NCBI RefSeq assembly: GCF_023282985.1
Contig: NZ_JAGQDC010000002.1
Coordinates: 248,001 to 312,000, forward strand
Direction: 5' to 3'
Length of the DNA stretch: 64,000 nucleotides
DNA from: Serratia silvae
Lineage (GTDB): Bacteria > Pseudomonadota > Gammaproteobacteria > Enterobacterales > Enterobacteriaceae
Shown: positions 54,336 through 62,416 of the stretch, piece after piece
How positions within the stretch are numbered: position 1 is the first letter of the stretch
Layout: the number at the start of each line of letters is the position of its first letter
Made by a program: the position numbers and the translations under genes
The notes under the pieces: generated by a model
Seen by the model: the letters and a program-made list of their open reading frames with translations, nothing else
Told to the model about the DNA's origin: nothing
Databases searched by the model: none

Positions 54336-55048
54336 GCGAGGTGATGCTGGAGTTTCGTGAGGTAGATGTCCATTACGGCCCGATCCAGGCGCTGCAACAG
54401 GTGTCATTGCAGGTCAGGCAAGGGGAAACTGTAGCGTTGATCGGGGCCAACGGGGCAGGGAAATCCACCTTGCTGATGTCAATCTTTGGCCAACCTCGCA
54501 TCAGCGGTGGACAGATCCTGTTTCAGGGGGCCGATATCAGCCAACGGTCGACGCATTTTGTGGCCAGTAGCGGTATCGCGCAGGCCCCGGAAGGGCGGCG
54601 GATTTTCCCCGACATGAGCGTGGAAGAAAACCTGCTGATGGGCACCATCACTCTCGGCAACCATTATGCTGCTGAAGATATGCAGCGTATGTATGAGCTG
54701 TTTCCACGCCTGAAAGAGCGGCGTCACCAGCGGGCGATGACCATGTCCGGTGGTGAGCAGCAAATGTTGGCGATAGCCCGTGCGCTGATGAGCCGGCCAA
54801 AGCTGCTGTTGCTGGATGAGCCGAGTCTGGGGCTGGCGCCGATCATCGTCAAACAGATCTTCAGCATCCTGCGCGAGCTGGCCAACGGCGGCATGACGAT
54901 TTTCCTGGTAGAGCAAAACGCCAACCATGCGCTGAAGCTGTCCGATCGGGGCTATGTGATGGTCAATGGGCAAATCCGCCTGAGCGGTAGCGGTGCGGAA
55001 CTGCTGAGCAATCATGAGGTGAGAAAGGCATATTTGGGGGGAGCGTAA
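54332..55048 (+). CDS. livF: Branched-chain amino acid ABC ATPase LivF
   Basis: 238-residue ABC ATPase and partner of LivG. Walker A is GANGAGKST, signature MSGGEQQMLAIARALM, Walker B LLLLDEPSLGLAP, with VEQNANHALKLSDRGYVM in the H-loop region. E. coli LivF is 237 residues. It is last of the livKHMGF operon; no clear T-rich terminator follows directly, although CCGCCCC-type inverted bases occur at 55050-55070. Confidence 0.96.
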   Translation: MSEVMLEFREVDVHYGPIQALQQVSLQVRQGETVALIGANGAGKSTLLMSIFGQPRISGGQILFQGADISQRSTHFVASSGIAQAPEGRRIFPDMSVEENLLMGTITLGNHYAAEDMQRMYELFPRLKERRHQRAMTMSGGEQQMLAIARALMSRPKLLLLDEPSLGLAPIIVKQIFSILRELANGGMTIFLVEQNANHALKLSDRGYVMVNGQIRLSGSGAELLSNHEVRKAYLGGA

Positions 55049-55251
55049 AGGCAACCGCCCCCGACGAGGGGCGGTCAGATTAATGACAAAGAGGCAATGT
55101 TGCTGAATGGGTAGGGATCGAACATGCTCGATCATAGGGCGTCCCTACTGTTGAAAAAAACAGCGCCACAAAAACGTGATCTAGGTCGCATTCTGGTTAC
55201 AGGTTAGTTAAAATGGCGCTACTGCCAGCCCCTGTTCCGGAACACCTTACA

Positions 55252-56439
55252 ATGGATGAAATCAGCACTTCCCGCTCGACCGCCTGGATGCGCGTGGTCG
55301 TCTTGGCCATTTCGGCATTTATTTTTAATACTACCGAATTTATCCCGGTCGGGTTATTGAGTGATATTGCCCAAAGCTTTGGGATGCAAACCGAACAGGT
55401 GGGGCTGATCATCACCATTTATGCCTGGATCGTTGCCACGATGTCGCTGGTTTGTATGTTGCTGACCAGCAAGATTGAGCGGCGTAAGCTGCTGATCGGG
55501 GTATTTATCCTGTTTATTGCCAGCCATGTGCTCACCGCGGTGGCCTGGAACTTTACCACCTTGGTGATCTCGCGTGCCGGTGTGGCGTTGGCGCACTCGG
55601 TGTTCTGGTCGATCACCGCGTCATTGGCCATTCGTGTCGCGCCAGCAGGCAAGAAGGCGCAGGCACTGAGCATGCTTGCGGGGGGAACCGCGCTGGCGAT
55701 GGTGTTGGGCTTACCGTTAGGCAGAGTGGTGGGGCAGTTGCTCGGCTGGCGGATGACCTTTATTGGCATCGCCGTGTGCGCTACTTTGGCGTTGGTGATG
55801 CTGTGGCGCTTGCTGCCGGTGCTGAAAAGCGAGCATTCCGGTTCACTGGCTAGCGTTCCACTGCTGTTCAAACGCCCGGAGTTGGTCAGCCTGTATATGT
55901 TGACCATCATCGTGGTGACGGCGCACTTTACTGCCTACAGCTACATCGAGCCATTTATCCAGACCGTGGCCGGATTATCCGCCAACTTTACCACTTTGAT
56001 GTTGTTGCTGTTTGGCGCTGCGGGTATTGTTGGCAGCCTGCTATTCAGCCGCTATAGCGAACGTTTCCCGTCGGGTTTCTTTATGGGGGCAATTGGTCTG
56101 CTGGCCATCAGCCTGTTATTGCTGTTGCCCGCCTCCGGCAATGAAACGACTCTGACGTTGCTGTGTGTGATCTGGGGCATGGCCATCATGGCGATTGGCC
56201 TTTCGATGCAGGCGAAGGTGCTGAGCCTGGCACCGGATGCGACCGATGTCTCGATGGCGATCTTCTCCGGTTTGTATAACTTTGGTATCGGCGGTGGTGC
56301 GTTGCTGGGCAATCAGGTCAGCCTGCATCTTGGAATGCCAAACATTGGTTTCGTCGGTGCGCCGTTGGCCCTGATCGCCCTCGGCTGGTGTATCTTGAGT
56401 TTCTACCGCAGTGAACGCTTCCAGCACCATCGGGCCTAA
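55252..56439 (+). CDS. sotB: MFS sugar efflux transporter SotB
   Basis: 395-residue major facilitator with twelve membrane segments, close to E. coli SotB/YdeA (396): [40 protein letters not shown] and [17 protein letters not shown] segments. It exports arabinose and other sugars or their analogues. I chose the ATG at 55252 ([16 protein letters not shown]), because the spacing to the first Trp equals that in E. coli; the ATG at 55213 has a better-looking ribosome site but adds 13 residues. Confidence 0.92.
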   Translation: MDEISTSRSTAWMRVVVLAISAFIFNTTEFIPVGLLSDIAQSFGMQTEQVGLIITIYAWIVATMSLVCMLLTSKIERRKLLIGVFILFIASHVLTAVAWNFTTLVISRAGVALAHSVFWSITASLAIRVAPAGKKAQALSMLAGGTALAMVLGLPLGRVVGQLLGWRMTFIGIAVCATLALVMLWRLLPVLKSEHSGSLASVPLLFKRPELVSLYMLTIIVVTAHFTAYSYIEPFIQTVAGLSANFTTLMLLLFGAAGIVGSLLFSRYSERFPSGFFMGAIGLLAISLLLLLPASGNETTLTLLCVIWGMAIMAIGLSMQAKVLSLAPDATDVSMAIFSGLYNFGIGGGALLGNQVSLHLGMPNIGFVGAPLALIALGWCILSFYRSERFQHHRA

Positions 56440-56447
56440 TCCACGTT

Positions 56448-56477
56448 CCCTTGATTGCCGCGCTCGGTAATCAAGGG
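56448..56477. terminator. Long hairpin after sotB
   Basis: CCCTTGATTGCCG-CGCT-CGGTAATCAAGGG, a 13 bp stem followed by CCCCCTAAG with no T run. It is probably the 3' end of the sotB message, with weak intrinsic termination. Confidence 0.5.
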
Positions 56478-56646
56478 CCCCCTAAGACCTATCCTCTCTT
56501 TAGCTCCCATCTTGCCGCCATGTTTTGCTACCAGATACGCAAAATATCAACGCTCATGTTTCACCTTCATCGAAATGCAGGGATCGGCTCCCAGCTTCAT
56601 CATTGTGGCCGATGTCTCTCGTCCCAAGCTCCGATATAATGCAAAT

Positions 56647-56680
56647 TATAGGTTTACACCTATATAGTTTTTGACCTATA
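56647..56680. promoter_or_regulatory. Operator of the HigBA-type operon
   Basis: TATAGGT-TTAC-ACCTATA (56647-56664), a perfect 7+4+7 palindrome, with a further ACCTATA half-site at 56674-56680, just before the toxin gene. It fits autoregulation by the antitoxin. Confidence 0.65.
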
Positions 56681-56696
56681 TTGCTAAGGAGCACAT

Positions 56697-57050
56697 GTGT
56701 GGGAAATTAAAACAACGGATACGTTTGACGAGTGGTTCAGCCGGTTGGAGGACACTGACAAAGCTTCTGTGCTGGCGTCACTCATTGTACTGCGTGAAAA
56801 AGGTCCTCAGTTGCCCAGACCTTATGCCGACACGGTGAAGGGATCGCGTTACAGCAACATGAAGGAATTACGCGTGCAAAGCCGAGGAATGCCGATACGA
56901 GCGTTCTTTGCCTTTGATCCACATCGTCGCGGTATTTTACTTTGTGCTGGTAGTAAGGCCGGTAATGAGAAGCGTTTTTATGAGGTGATGATCCCGATTG
57001 CCGATCGGGAGTTTACCCAATTTCTGAATACAGCAGAGAACAAGGAGTAG
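56697..57050 (+). CDS. RelE/HigB-type toxin (Gp49-like)
   Basis: 117-residue RelE/ParE-superfamily protein (phage Gp49/HigB-like, DUF891), with WEIKTTDTFDEWFSRLED, KGSRYSNMKELRVQSRGMPI and RAFFAFDPHRRGILLCAGSK. Such toxins cut mRNA at the ribosome. It starts with a GTG at 56697, after TAAGGAGCACAT, and lies 3 bp before the antitoxin gene. Toxin-first order is typical of higBA. Activity is inferred. Confidence 0.88.
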   Translation: MWEIKTTDTFDEWFSRLEDTDKASVLASLIVLREKGPQLPRPYADTVKGSRYSNMKELRVQSRGMPIRAFFAFDPHRRGILLCAGSKAGNEKRFYEVMIPIADREFTQFLNTAENKE

Positions 57051-57053
57051 GCC

Positions 57054-57356
57054 ATGGGCAGAACACTGGAACAAATCCTGGCGGAAGAAAAACCTGAAGT
57101 AGTGGCCAGCGCTGAGCGCATTGCGGCGGATACGCTGCTCAATATTCACCTGGCCGAACTACGTGAGCGGGTGCAGAAAACCCAGGTTGAAATGGCGCAG
57201 GCACTTGGCATCAAACAACCCACCGTGGCGGGCATGGAAAAGCCTGGCCGCGATCTGAAGCTCTCCTCGCTCAAACGCTATATCGAGGCAGCAGGGGGCA
57301 AGCTGCGTCTGGATATCGAGCTGCCGGATGGTTCCCACTATGGGTTTGTTATTTAA
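57054..57356 (+). CDS. HigA-type antitoxin, XRE family
   Basis: 100-residue helix-turn-helix protein. The XRE region is at about residues 38-75 (VQKTQVEMAQALGIKQPTVA), followed by a C-terminal tail. It should neutralise the preceding toxin and repress the operon at the palindrome upstream. The ribosome site AAGGAG is in the last codons of the toxin gene. Confidence 0.88.
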   Translation: MGRTLEQILAEEKPEVVASAERIAADTLLNIHLAELRERVQKTQVEMAQALGIKQPTVAGMEKPGRDLKLSSLKRYIEAAGGKLRLDIELPDGSHYGFVI

Positions 57357-57499
57357 TCTACTGGCTCGATGATTCAACCCTAAATCTGTCGCGGATAGGT
57401 TTGAACGCTGTAGCTTGCCAGGCGACGGGTATATATTGTTTGCCTATCGTGGGTAATAGCAGCGTCTGAACTTTGCGCCCTCTTATTAGGAGTTTGATT

Positions 57500-58360
57500 A
57501 TGTCCAGCACTCATCTGTCAGGTACCTTTACGCTCGGCACGCATACCGTCAAGCGGCTCGGCTATGGCGCCATGCAGCTCGCCGGGCCGGGTGTTTTCGG
57601 CCCGCCGAAGGATCCTGAAACGGCCATCGCGGTTCTGCGTGAAGTGATTGCCAACGGGGTCAACCATATCGATACCAGCGATTTTTATGGCCCGCATTAC
57701 ACCAATCAAATCATTCGCCAGGCACTGCATCCTTATGCCGACGATCTGGTCATTGTCACCAAGATCGGCGCTCGCCGCGATGAGCAAGGCGCATGGTTGC
57801 CTGCGTTTTCTCCGGCGGAGCTGACCCAGGCCGTGCATGACAACTTGCGTAACCTGGGGGTGGATGTGCTTGATGTGGTCAATCTGCGCTGCATGTTTGA
57901 TGCACACGGGCCGGCAGAAGGGTCGCTTGAAGAGCCGCTCTCCGTGTTAGCCGAGCTACAACAGCAGGGGCTGGTACGCCATATCGGCCTGAGCAATGTC
58001 ACCTCGGCTCAGGTTGCGCAAGGGCAGAAGATTTGTGAAGTTGTCTGCGTACAGAATAATTACAACCTGGCACACCGGGATGACGACGCGCTGATCGACG
58101 AACTGGCTGGCAAGGGGATTGCCTATGTGCCGTTCTTCCCGCTGGGGGGATTCACACCGTTGCAGTCTACGACGTTGTCAGAAGTTGCGCAGCAGGTGGG
58201 GGCCTCGCCTTTGCAGGTGGCTCTTGCCTGGTTGTTACAGCGTTCACCTAACATTCTGCTCATCCCTGGGACATCTTCCTTGGCACATCTGAAAGAGAAT
58301 CTTGCTGTCGCCCAACTCCAACTGCCGAGCGATGCGATTGCGAAGCTGAATGCGATGTAA
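57500..58360 (+). CDS. pdxI: Aldo-keto reductase, pyridoxal reductase PdxI (YdbC)
   Basis: 286-residue AKR, the same length as E. coli YdbC/PdxI, which reduces pyridoxal to pyridoxine with NADPH. It shares the N-terminal GYGAMQLAGPGVFGPPKDPE, the catalytic tetrad area around HIDTSDFYGPH with Asp and Tyr, and the LLIPGTSSLAHLKENLA nucleotide-binding stretch. I chose the ATG at 57500, after TTAGGAG. It stands alone in the plus direction. Confidence 0.93.
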   Translation: MSSTHLSGTFTLGTHTVKRLGYGAMQLAGPGVFGPPKDPETAIAVLREVIANGVNHIDTSDFYGPHYTNQIIRQALHPYADDLVIVTKIGARRDEQGAWLPAFSPAELTQAVHDNLRNLGVDVLDVVNLRCMFDAHGPAEGSLEEPLSVLAELQQQGLVRHIGLSNVTSAQVAQGQKICEVVCVQNNYNLAHRDDDALIDELAGKGIAYVPFFPLGGFTPLQSTTLSEVAQQVGASPLQVALAWLLQRSPNILLIPGTSSLAHLKENLAVAQLQLPSDAIAKLNAM

Positions 58361-58453
58361 GGCAGCCCGGCAAAAGTCACCTCTGCGGGAGCCCTGGGTT
58401 CCCGCTTACAATCTACCTTCCCCAGCATTCACAACCCTCGTTGCGTTAATACT

Positions 58454-58547
58454 ATTAATATATTAACAAAATCCATTCTTACCATGAACATCAAAATTGA
58501 TGTCTTAAAATGTGTCCATTTCATAAGATGATTGTTAATATATTAAC
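58454..58547. promoter_or_regulatory. Repeated GTTAATATATTAAC palindromes before the exporter gene
   Basis: ATTAATATATTAACAAA at 58454-58470 and GTTAATATATTAAC (a perfect 14 bp palindrome) followed by AAA at 58534-58550. Two copies 79 bp apart, in an AT-rich leader of a drug exporter, look like operators of a dimeric MarR- or TetR-type regulator. The regulator is not identified. Confidence 0.5.
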
Positions 58548-58609
58548 AAATAATTACCAAGACTAACGCTCGCAACCGCTGAGGCGTTATTGATGATAAA
58601 GGAGCCGCT

Positions 58610-59812
58610 ATGCCACCTGCCTTTACTAACCGACCGCCACGTTGGCTGATCCCGCTACTGGGATCGCTGGTGGCTTTTGGCCCGCTGTCGATTGATATGT
58701 ATCTGCCTGCGTTACCCGCGATGGGGGAGCAACTACATGCTACACAGGGGCAGATGCAGCTCTCATTGGGGGCATTCTTTGCCGGTTTTTGCGTCGGTAT
58801 GTTGCTGTACGGGCCGCTTAGTGATCGGCTAGGCAGGCGAAAGTTGCTGTTGAGCGGCATGCTGTTGTTCGTGATTGCCAGCCTGCTATGCACGCAGGTC
58901 ACGCAGGTTGAGCAACTGGTGGTACTGCGGGCGTTACAGGCATTTGGTAGCGGGGCCGCTGTAGTGATGGCGCGCGCCATCGTCAGGGATGTTTACGCTT
59001 CAGATGAGCTGCCCCGAGTGTTATCGCTGATGACGCTGGTTACCATGATTGCCCCGTTGCTGGCACCGCTGTTAGGTGGTGCTTTGCTGACGTTCTTCGA
59101 CTGGCAAGCCATCTTCATGCTGTTGGCGGTGGTGGGCTGCATCAGCGGGTTATTGGTGTTCTGGGTACTGCCGGAGACGTTAAAGACCCCGCCAGGGCAG
59201 TCAGGCAGCATCCTGAAGGCGTTCCACAATTATTGCCTGCTGGTCCGTGACAGAGAGGCGATGGGTATTATTGCTACCCTGGCGTTTTCCTTCGCGGGCA
59301 TGTTTGCCTTTATCAGCGGTTCTCCCTTTGTCTACATCAGCTACTTCCAGGTGCCCGCTCAGTATTACGGGCTGCTATTTGGCTGTAATGTCATTGGCAT
59401 GATCGTAGTGCTGCTGCTCAACGTGCGGATGCTGAAGGTTTACAGCCTGCCACGCTTATTGATGATACAAAGCAGCGCCCAGGTGTTATTTGGCCTGTTG
59501 CTACTGGTGTTCCATCAGCAGAGCCTGTCCATCCTGGTGATTCTGGTGGTGCTGTTTATGTCGCTGGTGAATGCTATCGGCACCAACAGCCTGTCGTTAT
59601 TGTTGCAACAGCGTGGCCAACAGGCTGGGAGTGCCAGTGCTCTGGCGATCTCATTGCAGTTTGGCATGGGGGCATTGGCAAGCCTGGCGGTGTCCTGGTT
59701 GCAGGATGACACACCGTTTGCCATGACGTTGGTGATGGCCGTCTGTGCGGCGCTAGGTTGGGTAGGGCAGCGGATGTCTGTGGCACGCATTGGTTCACGG
59801 CTGCATGAATAG
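58610..59812 (+). CDS. Bcr/CflA-family multidrug MFS exporter
   Basis: 400-residue major facilitator with twelve membrane segments. The N-terminus has the Bcr/CflA signature FGPLSIDMYLPALPAMGEQL, motif A YGPLSDRLGRRKLLL and VMARAIVRDVYASDE. It is close in length to Bcr (396) and probably exports drugs such as bicyclomycin, chloramphenicol or sulfonamides. AAAGGAGCC precedes the ATG at 58610. Two palindromes upstream suggest regulated expression. Convergent with the reductase gene. Confidence 0.88.
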   Translation: MPPAFTNRPPRWLIPLLGSLVAFGPLSIDMYLPALPAMGEQLHATQGQMQLSLGAFFAGFCVGMLLYGPLSDRLGRRKLLLSGMLLFVIASLLCTQVTQVEQLVVLRALQAFGSGAAVVMARAIVRDVYASDELPRVLSLMTLVTMIAPLLAPLLGGALLTFFDWQAIFMLLAVVGCISGLLVFWVLPETLKTPPGQSGSILKAFHNYCLLVRDREAMGIIATLAFSFAGMFAFISGSPFVYISYFQVPAQYYGLLFGCNVIGMIVVLLLNVRMLKVYSLPRLLMIQSSAQVLFGLLLLVFHQQSLSILVILVVLFMSLVNAIGTNSLSLLLQQRGQQAGSASALAISLQFGMGALASLAVSWLQDDTPFAMTLVMAVCAALGWVGQRMSVARIGSRLHE

Positions 59813-59885
59813 GTAGGATGCGGTGGTGAGGTTTTCATGCGCATTGCCGCTGGCGACAATGCGCATGAGGTTTACCGAGGTAAAC

Positions 59886-60830
59886 TCACTGACTATTGGC
59901 AATAATAGCGCGCAACAGCTTCTTCAAAATGCCCACTTCGTCGCCCGTGAAGGCGGACAGTACTTGCTCTTGCTGCTTGGCGGCAATATCTCTCAGCACG
60001 CTGGCCTGACGTTCGCCTGCCTCGGTCAAGTGATGGCCGTTCTCGGTGCTGGACACCAAGCTTTTACGGTACAAAGCTTCCTGCGCCTCTTCAATTTCCC
60101 TGGTTGGCATCGCCATTTCCGCCAGCAGGCAGGCCTTATCAAGGCAGGCATCGCTGTCCAGCACCAGCAGCATTCTGGCCTCGCTGGCCCGCAACCCGGT
60201 GGAGAGTTGCTTGGGCTGGTAACTGCTTTGATAGCTGCGCAGCGCCTGGGTGAGCAAGTAGAAGACGTTGTTATTCAGGCGCTCTTGCCTGGCGCTGCTC
60301 ACTGCGTTCTGTGCAACGCGTTCTGCCACCTGCGGGTAAGGCAGCACCATGGAATAAGCGCCCTGGTGATACACCAGCGGTGCGCGGCCCAAGTCGTCAA
60401 ACGCCACGACTTTACCTATCAGTATCCAATGGTCGCCGCCGTCAACCTGCTGATATTTCTCACACTGAAAGCGTGCGGCACAGTCGATAAGCAAAGGTAC
60501 GTCACCAGCGCCGACCTCCACCTCAATCCCGGCAAATTTATCCTCGCTGGGACGGGCGAAGCGATTGGAAATATCCATCTGATCGGCAGCTAGCACATTA
60601 ATGGCGAAGTGGCTGGCCTGCTCAAAGATCGCGTAGCTGCCGGAGCGTTTATCAATGCTCCACAATACCAACGGCGGATCCAGTGAGACCGAGTTAAAGC
60701 TGTTGGCCGTTACGCCCACGCGGGTGCCATCTGCTGTTGCTGCTGTCACTACCGTCACGCCGGTGGCGAAGTTGCCCAGCGCACGGCGAAATGCGCGAGG
60801 ATCCAGGGCTGGTTCTGTGTGATGTGTCAT
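59886..60830 (-). CDS. Flavin reductase fused to a MarR-like domain (monooxygenase component 1)
   Basis: 314 residues. The N-terminal half (about 8-170) is a flavin:NAD(P)H reductase of the HpaC type (FRRALGNFATGVTVVTA, GVTANSFNSVSLDPPLVLWS). The C-terminal half (about 185-314) has a MarR-like winged helix (LRASEARMLLVLDSDACLDK, GHHLTEAGERQA). This fusion and length match the reductase component C1 of Acinetobacter p-hydroxyphenylacetate hydroxylase, where the tail controls the reductase by binding the substrate. It makes reduced flavin for the oxygenase encoded 20 bp upstream. I chose the ATG at 60830, after AGGAG. Confidence 0.85.
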   Translation of the reverse strand: MTHHTEPALDPRAFRRALGNFATGVTVVTAATADGTRVGVTANSFNSVSLDPPLVLWSIDKRSGSYAIFEQASHFAINVLAADQMDISNRFARPSEDKFAGIEVEVGAGDVPLLIDCAARFQCEKYQQVDGGDHWILIGKVVAFDDLGRAPLVYHQGAYSMVLPYPQVAERVAQNAVSSARQERLNNNVFYLLTQALRSYQSSYQPKQLSTGLRASEARMLLVLDSDACLDKACLLAEMAMPTREIEEAQEALYRKSLVSSTENGHHLTEAGERQASVLRDIAAKQQEQVLSAFTGDEVGILKKLLRAIIANSQ

Positions 60831-60850
60831 TAAATAGGAACTCCTGCTCG

Positions 60851-62020
60851 TTACACCATCGTCGGATCGGGGTCTAACCCCATCAACTCGCGGCCCAATA
60901 TCTGTGCGCAAACATCGTAATCGGTATAGGCGTGTGCCCCGGTCATGTGCGAGTCGCGGAACAGGCGCTGGATCTCATTGCTTTCCATCCAACTGGTTGC
61001 CCCTGCGGCGCTGAATAAGCGATCGACCGATTCGATGCACATTTTGACCGCATAGGCCTGGTTGGTGCGCCAGAACGTCAATGTCTGGTGAGTGGGATAT
61101 TGGTGCTGGCGACCGTGTTCGGCATGTTCTTGCCAGGTTTTTTCCAAAAAGGCGCGGGCGGCGGCAACCTGATGGGTGGACTCCGCCAGACGCATCAGCG
61201 CCGGGGTGGCAGTACCCACGCTGGCACCCGTGTAGGCTCGCACGCGGTTTTGGGTTTTTTCCTTAAAGGCGACCAGCATACGCTCCGCTATGCCAAGGCT
61301 GATGGCGGCAAAACCGCAGGCAAAATAGGGGCGATAGGGCGAGTAGAAGATATTACTGTCTGGGTAGAGACCGAAACCCGCAGAACGCCCGTGCATCATA
61401 TCCTGAGCGGCTTCAATACGGTGGTTTGGCACGAAGGCGTTTTTTATGACCAGCGTTTTGGAACCGCTGCCGCGCATGCCAACCGCAAACCAGTCATCAC
61501 GAATTTCGTAATCGCTACGTGGGAGCACACCAAAACTATAGATCAACTCACCGTCGGTGTTTTTGCGGCGAAAGCCGACAATCGCCCATTCGGCATGGTC
61601 ACAACCGCTGCTCCAGCCCATTTCGCCGCTCAGATAGACACCGCCTTCGGTTTCCTCAACACGGCCAAACGGGGCAATACTGCTGCTGGCGGTGGCGTCT
61701 GGATTATCTCCCCAGATCTCTTGTTGTAGTTTTGGGGAAAACATCGCTATCTGATGGCTGTGGGTACATAGCAGGCTGAAAGCCCAGGCCGTTCCGCCAC
61801 AGGCTCCGGCCAGCGCGGCGACACAGTCGGTGAATTCTGGCAGGGAGATTTCCAGACCACCGAATTTTTTCGGTTGGAAAACCCGGTGCATACCTATGCT
61901 TTTTAACAAACGGATATTCTCATCCGGTACTTTTCGTTCGCTTTCCGCCTGTGCGGCATTGGCAGCGATAAGTGGCAGAATGGGCAGTAATTTTTCCAGC
62001 ATCGGGTTGCTAGTTTTCAT
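60851..62020 (-). CDS. Group D flavin-dependent monooxygenase (HsaA/HPAH-C2-like)
   Basis: 389-residue oxygenase with an acyl-CoA dehydrogenase fold. Signature regions are MHRVFQPKKFGGLEISLPEF, LSGEMGWSSGCDHAEWAIVG, WFAVGMRGSGSKTLVIKNAF and FSAAGATSWMESNEIQRLFR, ending in the short acidic DPDPTMV also seen in HsaA. It uses reduced flavin from the next gene and O2 to hydroxylate a phenolic or indolic compound; the substrate is unknown. GAGGGAACC precedes the ATG at 62020. It is first of a two-gene operon. Confidence 0.87.
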   Translation of the reverse strand: MKTSNPMLEKLLPILPLIAANAAQAESERKVPDENIRLLKSIGMHRVFQPKKFGGLEISLPEFTDCVAALAGACGGTAWAFSLLCTHSHQIAMFSPKLQQEIWGDNPDATASSSIAPFGRVEETEGGVYLSGEMGWSSGCDHAEWAIVGFRRKNTDGELIYSFGVLPRSDYEIRDDWFAVGMRGSGSKTLVIKNAFVPNHRIEAAQDMMHGRSAGFGLYPDSNIFYSPYRPYFACGFAAISLGIAERMLVAFKEKTQNRVRAYTGASVGTATPALMRLAESTHQVAAARAFLEKTWQEHAEHGRQHQYPTHQTLTFWRTNQAYAVKMCIESVDRLFSAAGATSWMESNEIQRLFRDSHMTGAHAYTDYDVCAQILGRELMGLDPDPTMV

Positions 62021-62416
62021 CAGTTGGTTCCCTCGGTAGGGGTGGGCGTGGGATGAGTATGCGGTAAGGTTATTTTAATGGAATGTAACATTCAGGTAAA
62101 AAATTGTACTTTTCATGTTAAATGTTGAGGATGTGATCTGGAGGGGGGATCTGAAGGGCTAGGTGTGAGGCTCTCGGTTAGTCACCTGCAATGCACTGAC
62201 GTCAGAATCACAAAACTTTGCATAAGCGGGGAACGCGCTAACCAGCATGGTCAGGCTGCAATCAGAAAACCGGTTGCTGCCCCGACATTAACTGGGAAAT
62301 GCAATCCCGAGACAAGCAGCCCTGGTTTTCTATTTATTACATTATTTCAATCATACAACGCGAGTTCACCGTTCGGTTACCGAAAAGCAGGTTATGTTAA
62401 AACCTGCTTGGCGTTG
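62021..62416. promoter_or_regulatory. 396 bp region between the monooxygenase and the methylase
   Basis: No gene supported; the small frame at 62165-62437 has no recognisable features. Near the monooxygenase it holds GAATGT-A-ACATTC (62081-62093), a perfect 6+1+6 palindrome and a candidate operator. Base composition shifts towards AT in this gap, which may mark the edge of an acquired segment. Confidence 0.45.
62385..62409 (-). terminator. Hairpin just downstream of the methylase
   Basis: On the minus strand AAGCAGGTT-TTAACAT-AACCTGCTT, 8 bp beyond the methylase stop, followed by TTCGG. It is a plausible weak terminator. Confidence 0.5.

Noticed and set aside
53196..54407. 403-residue open frame on the minus strand opposite livG and the end of livM
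   Set aside because: It lies entirely antisense to well-recognised Liv genes, has no domain, and is expected from high-GC codon bias.
59823..60593. 256-residue open frame on the plus strand opposite the flavin reductase
   Set aside because: Antisense to a clear gene and without recognisable features.
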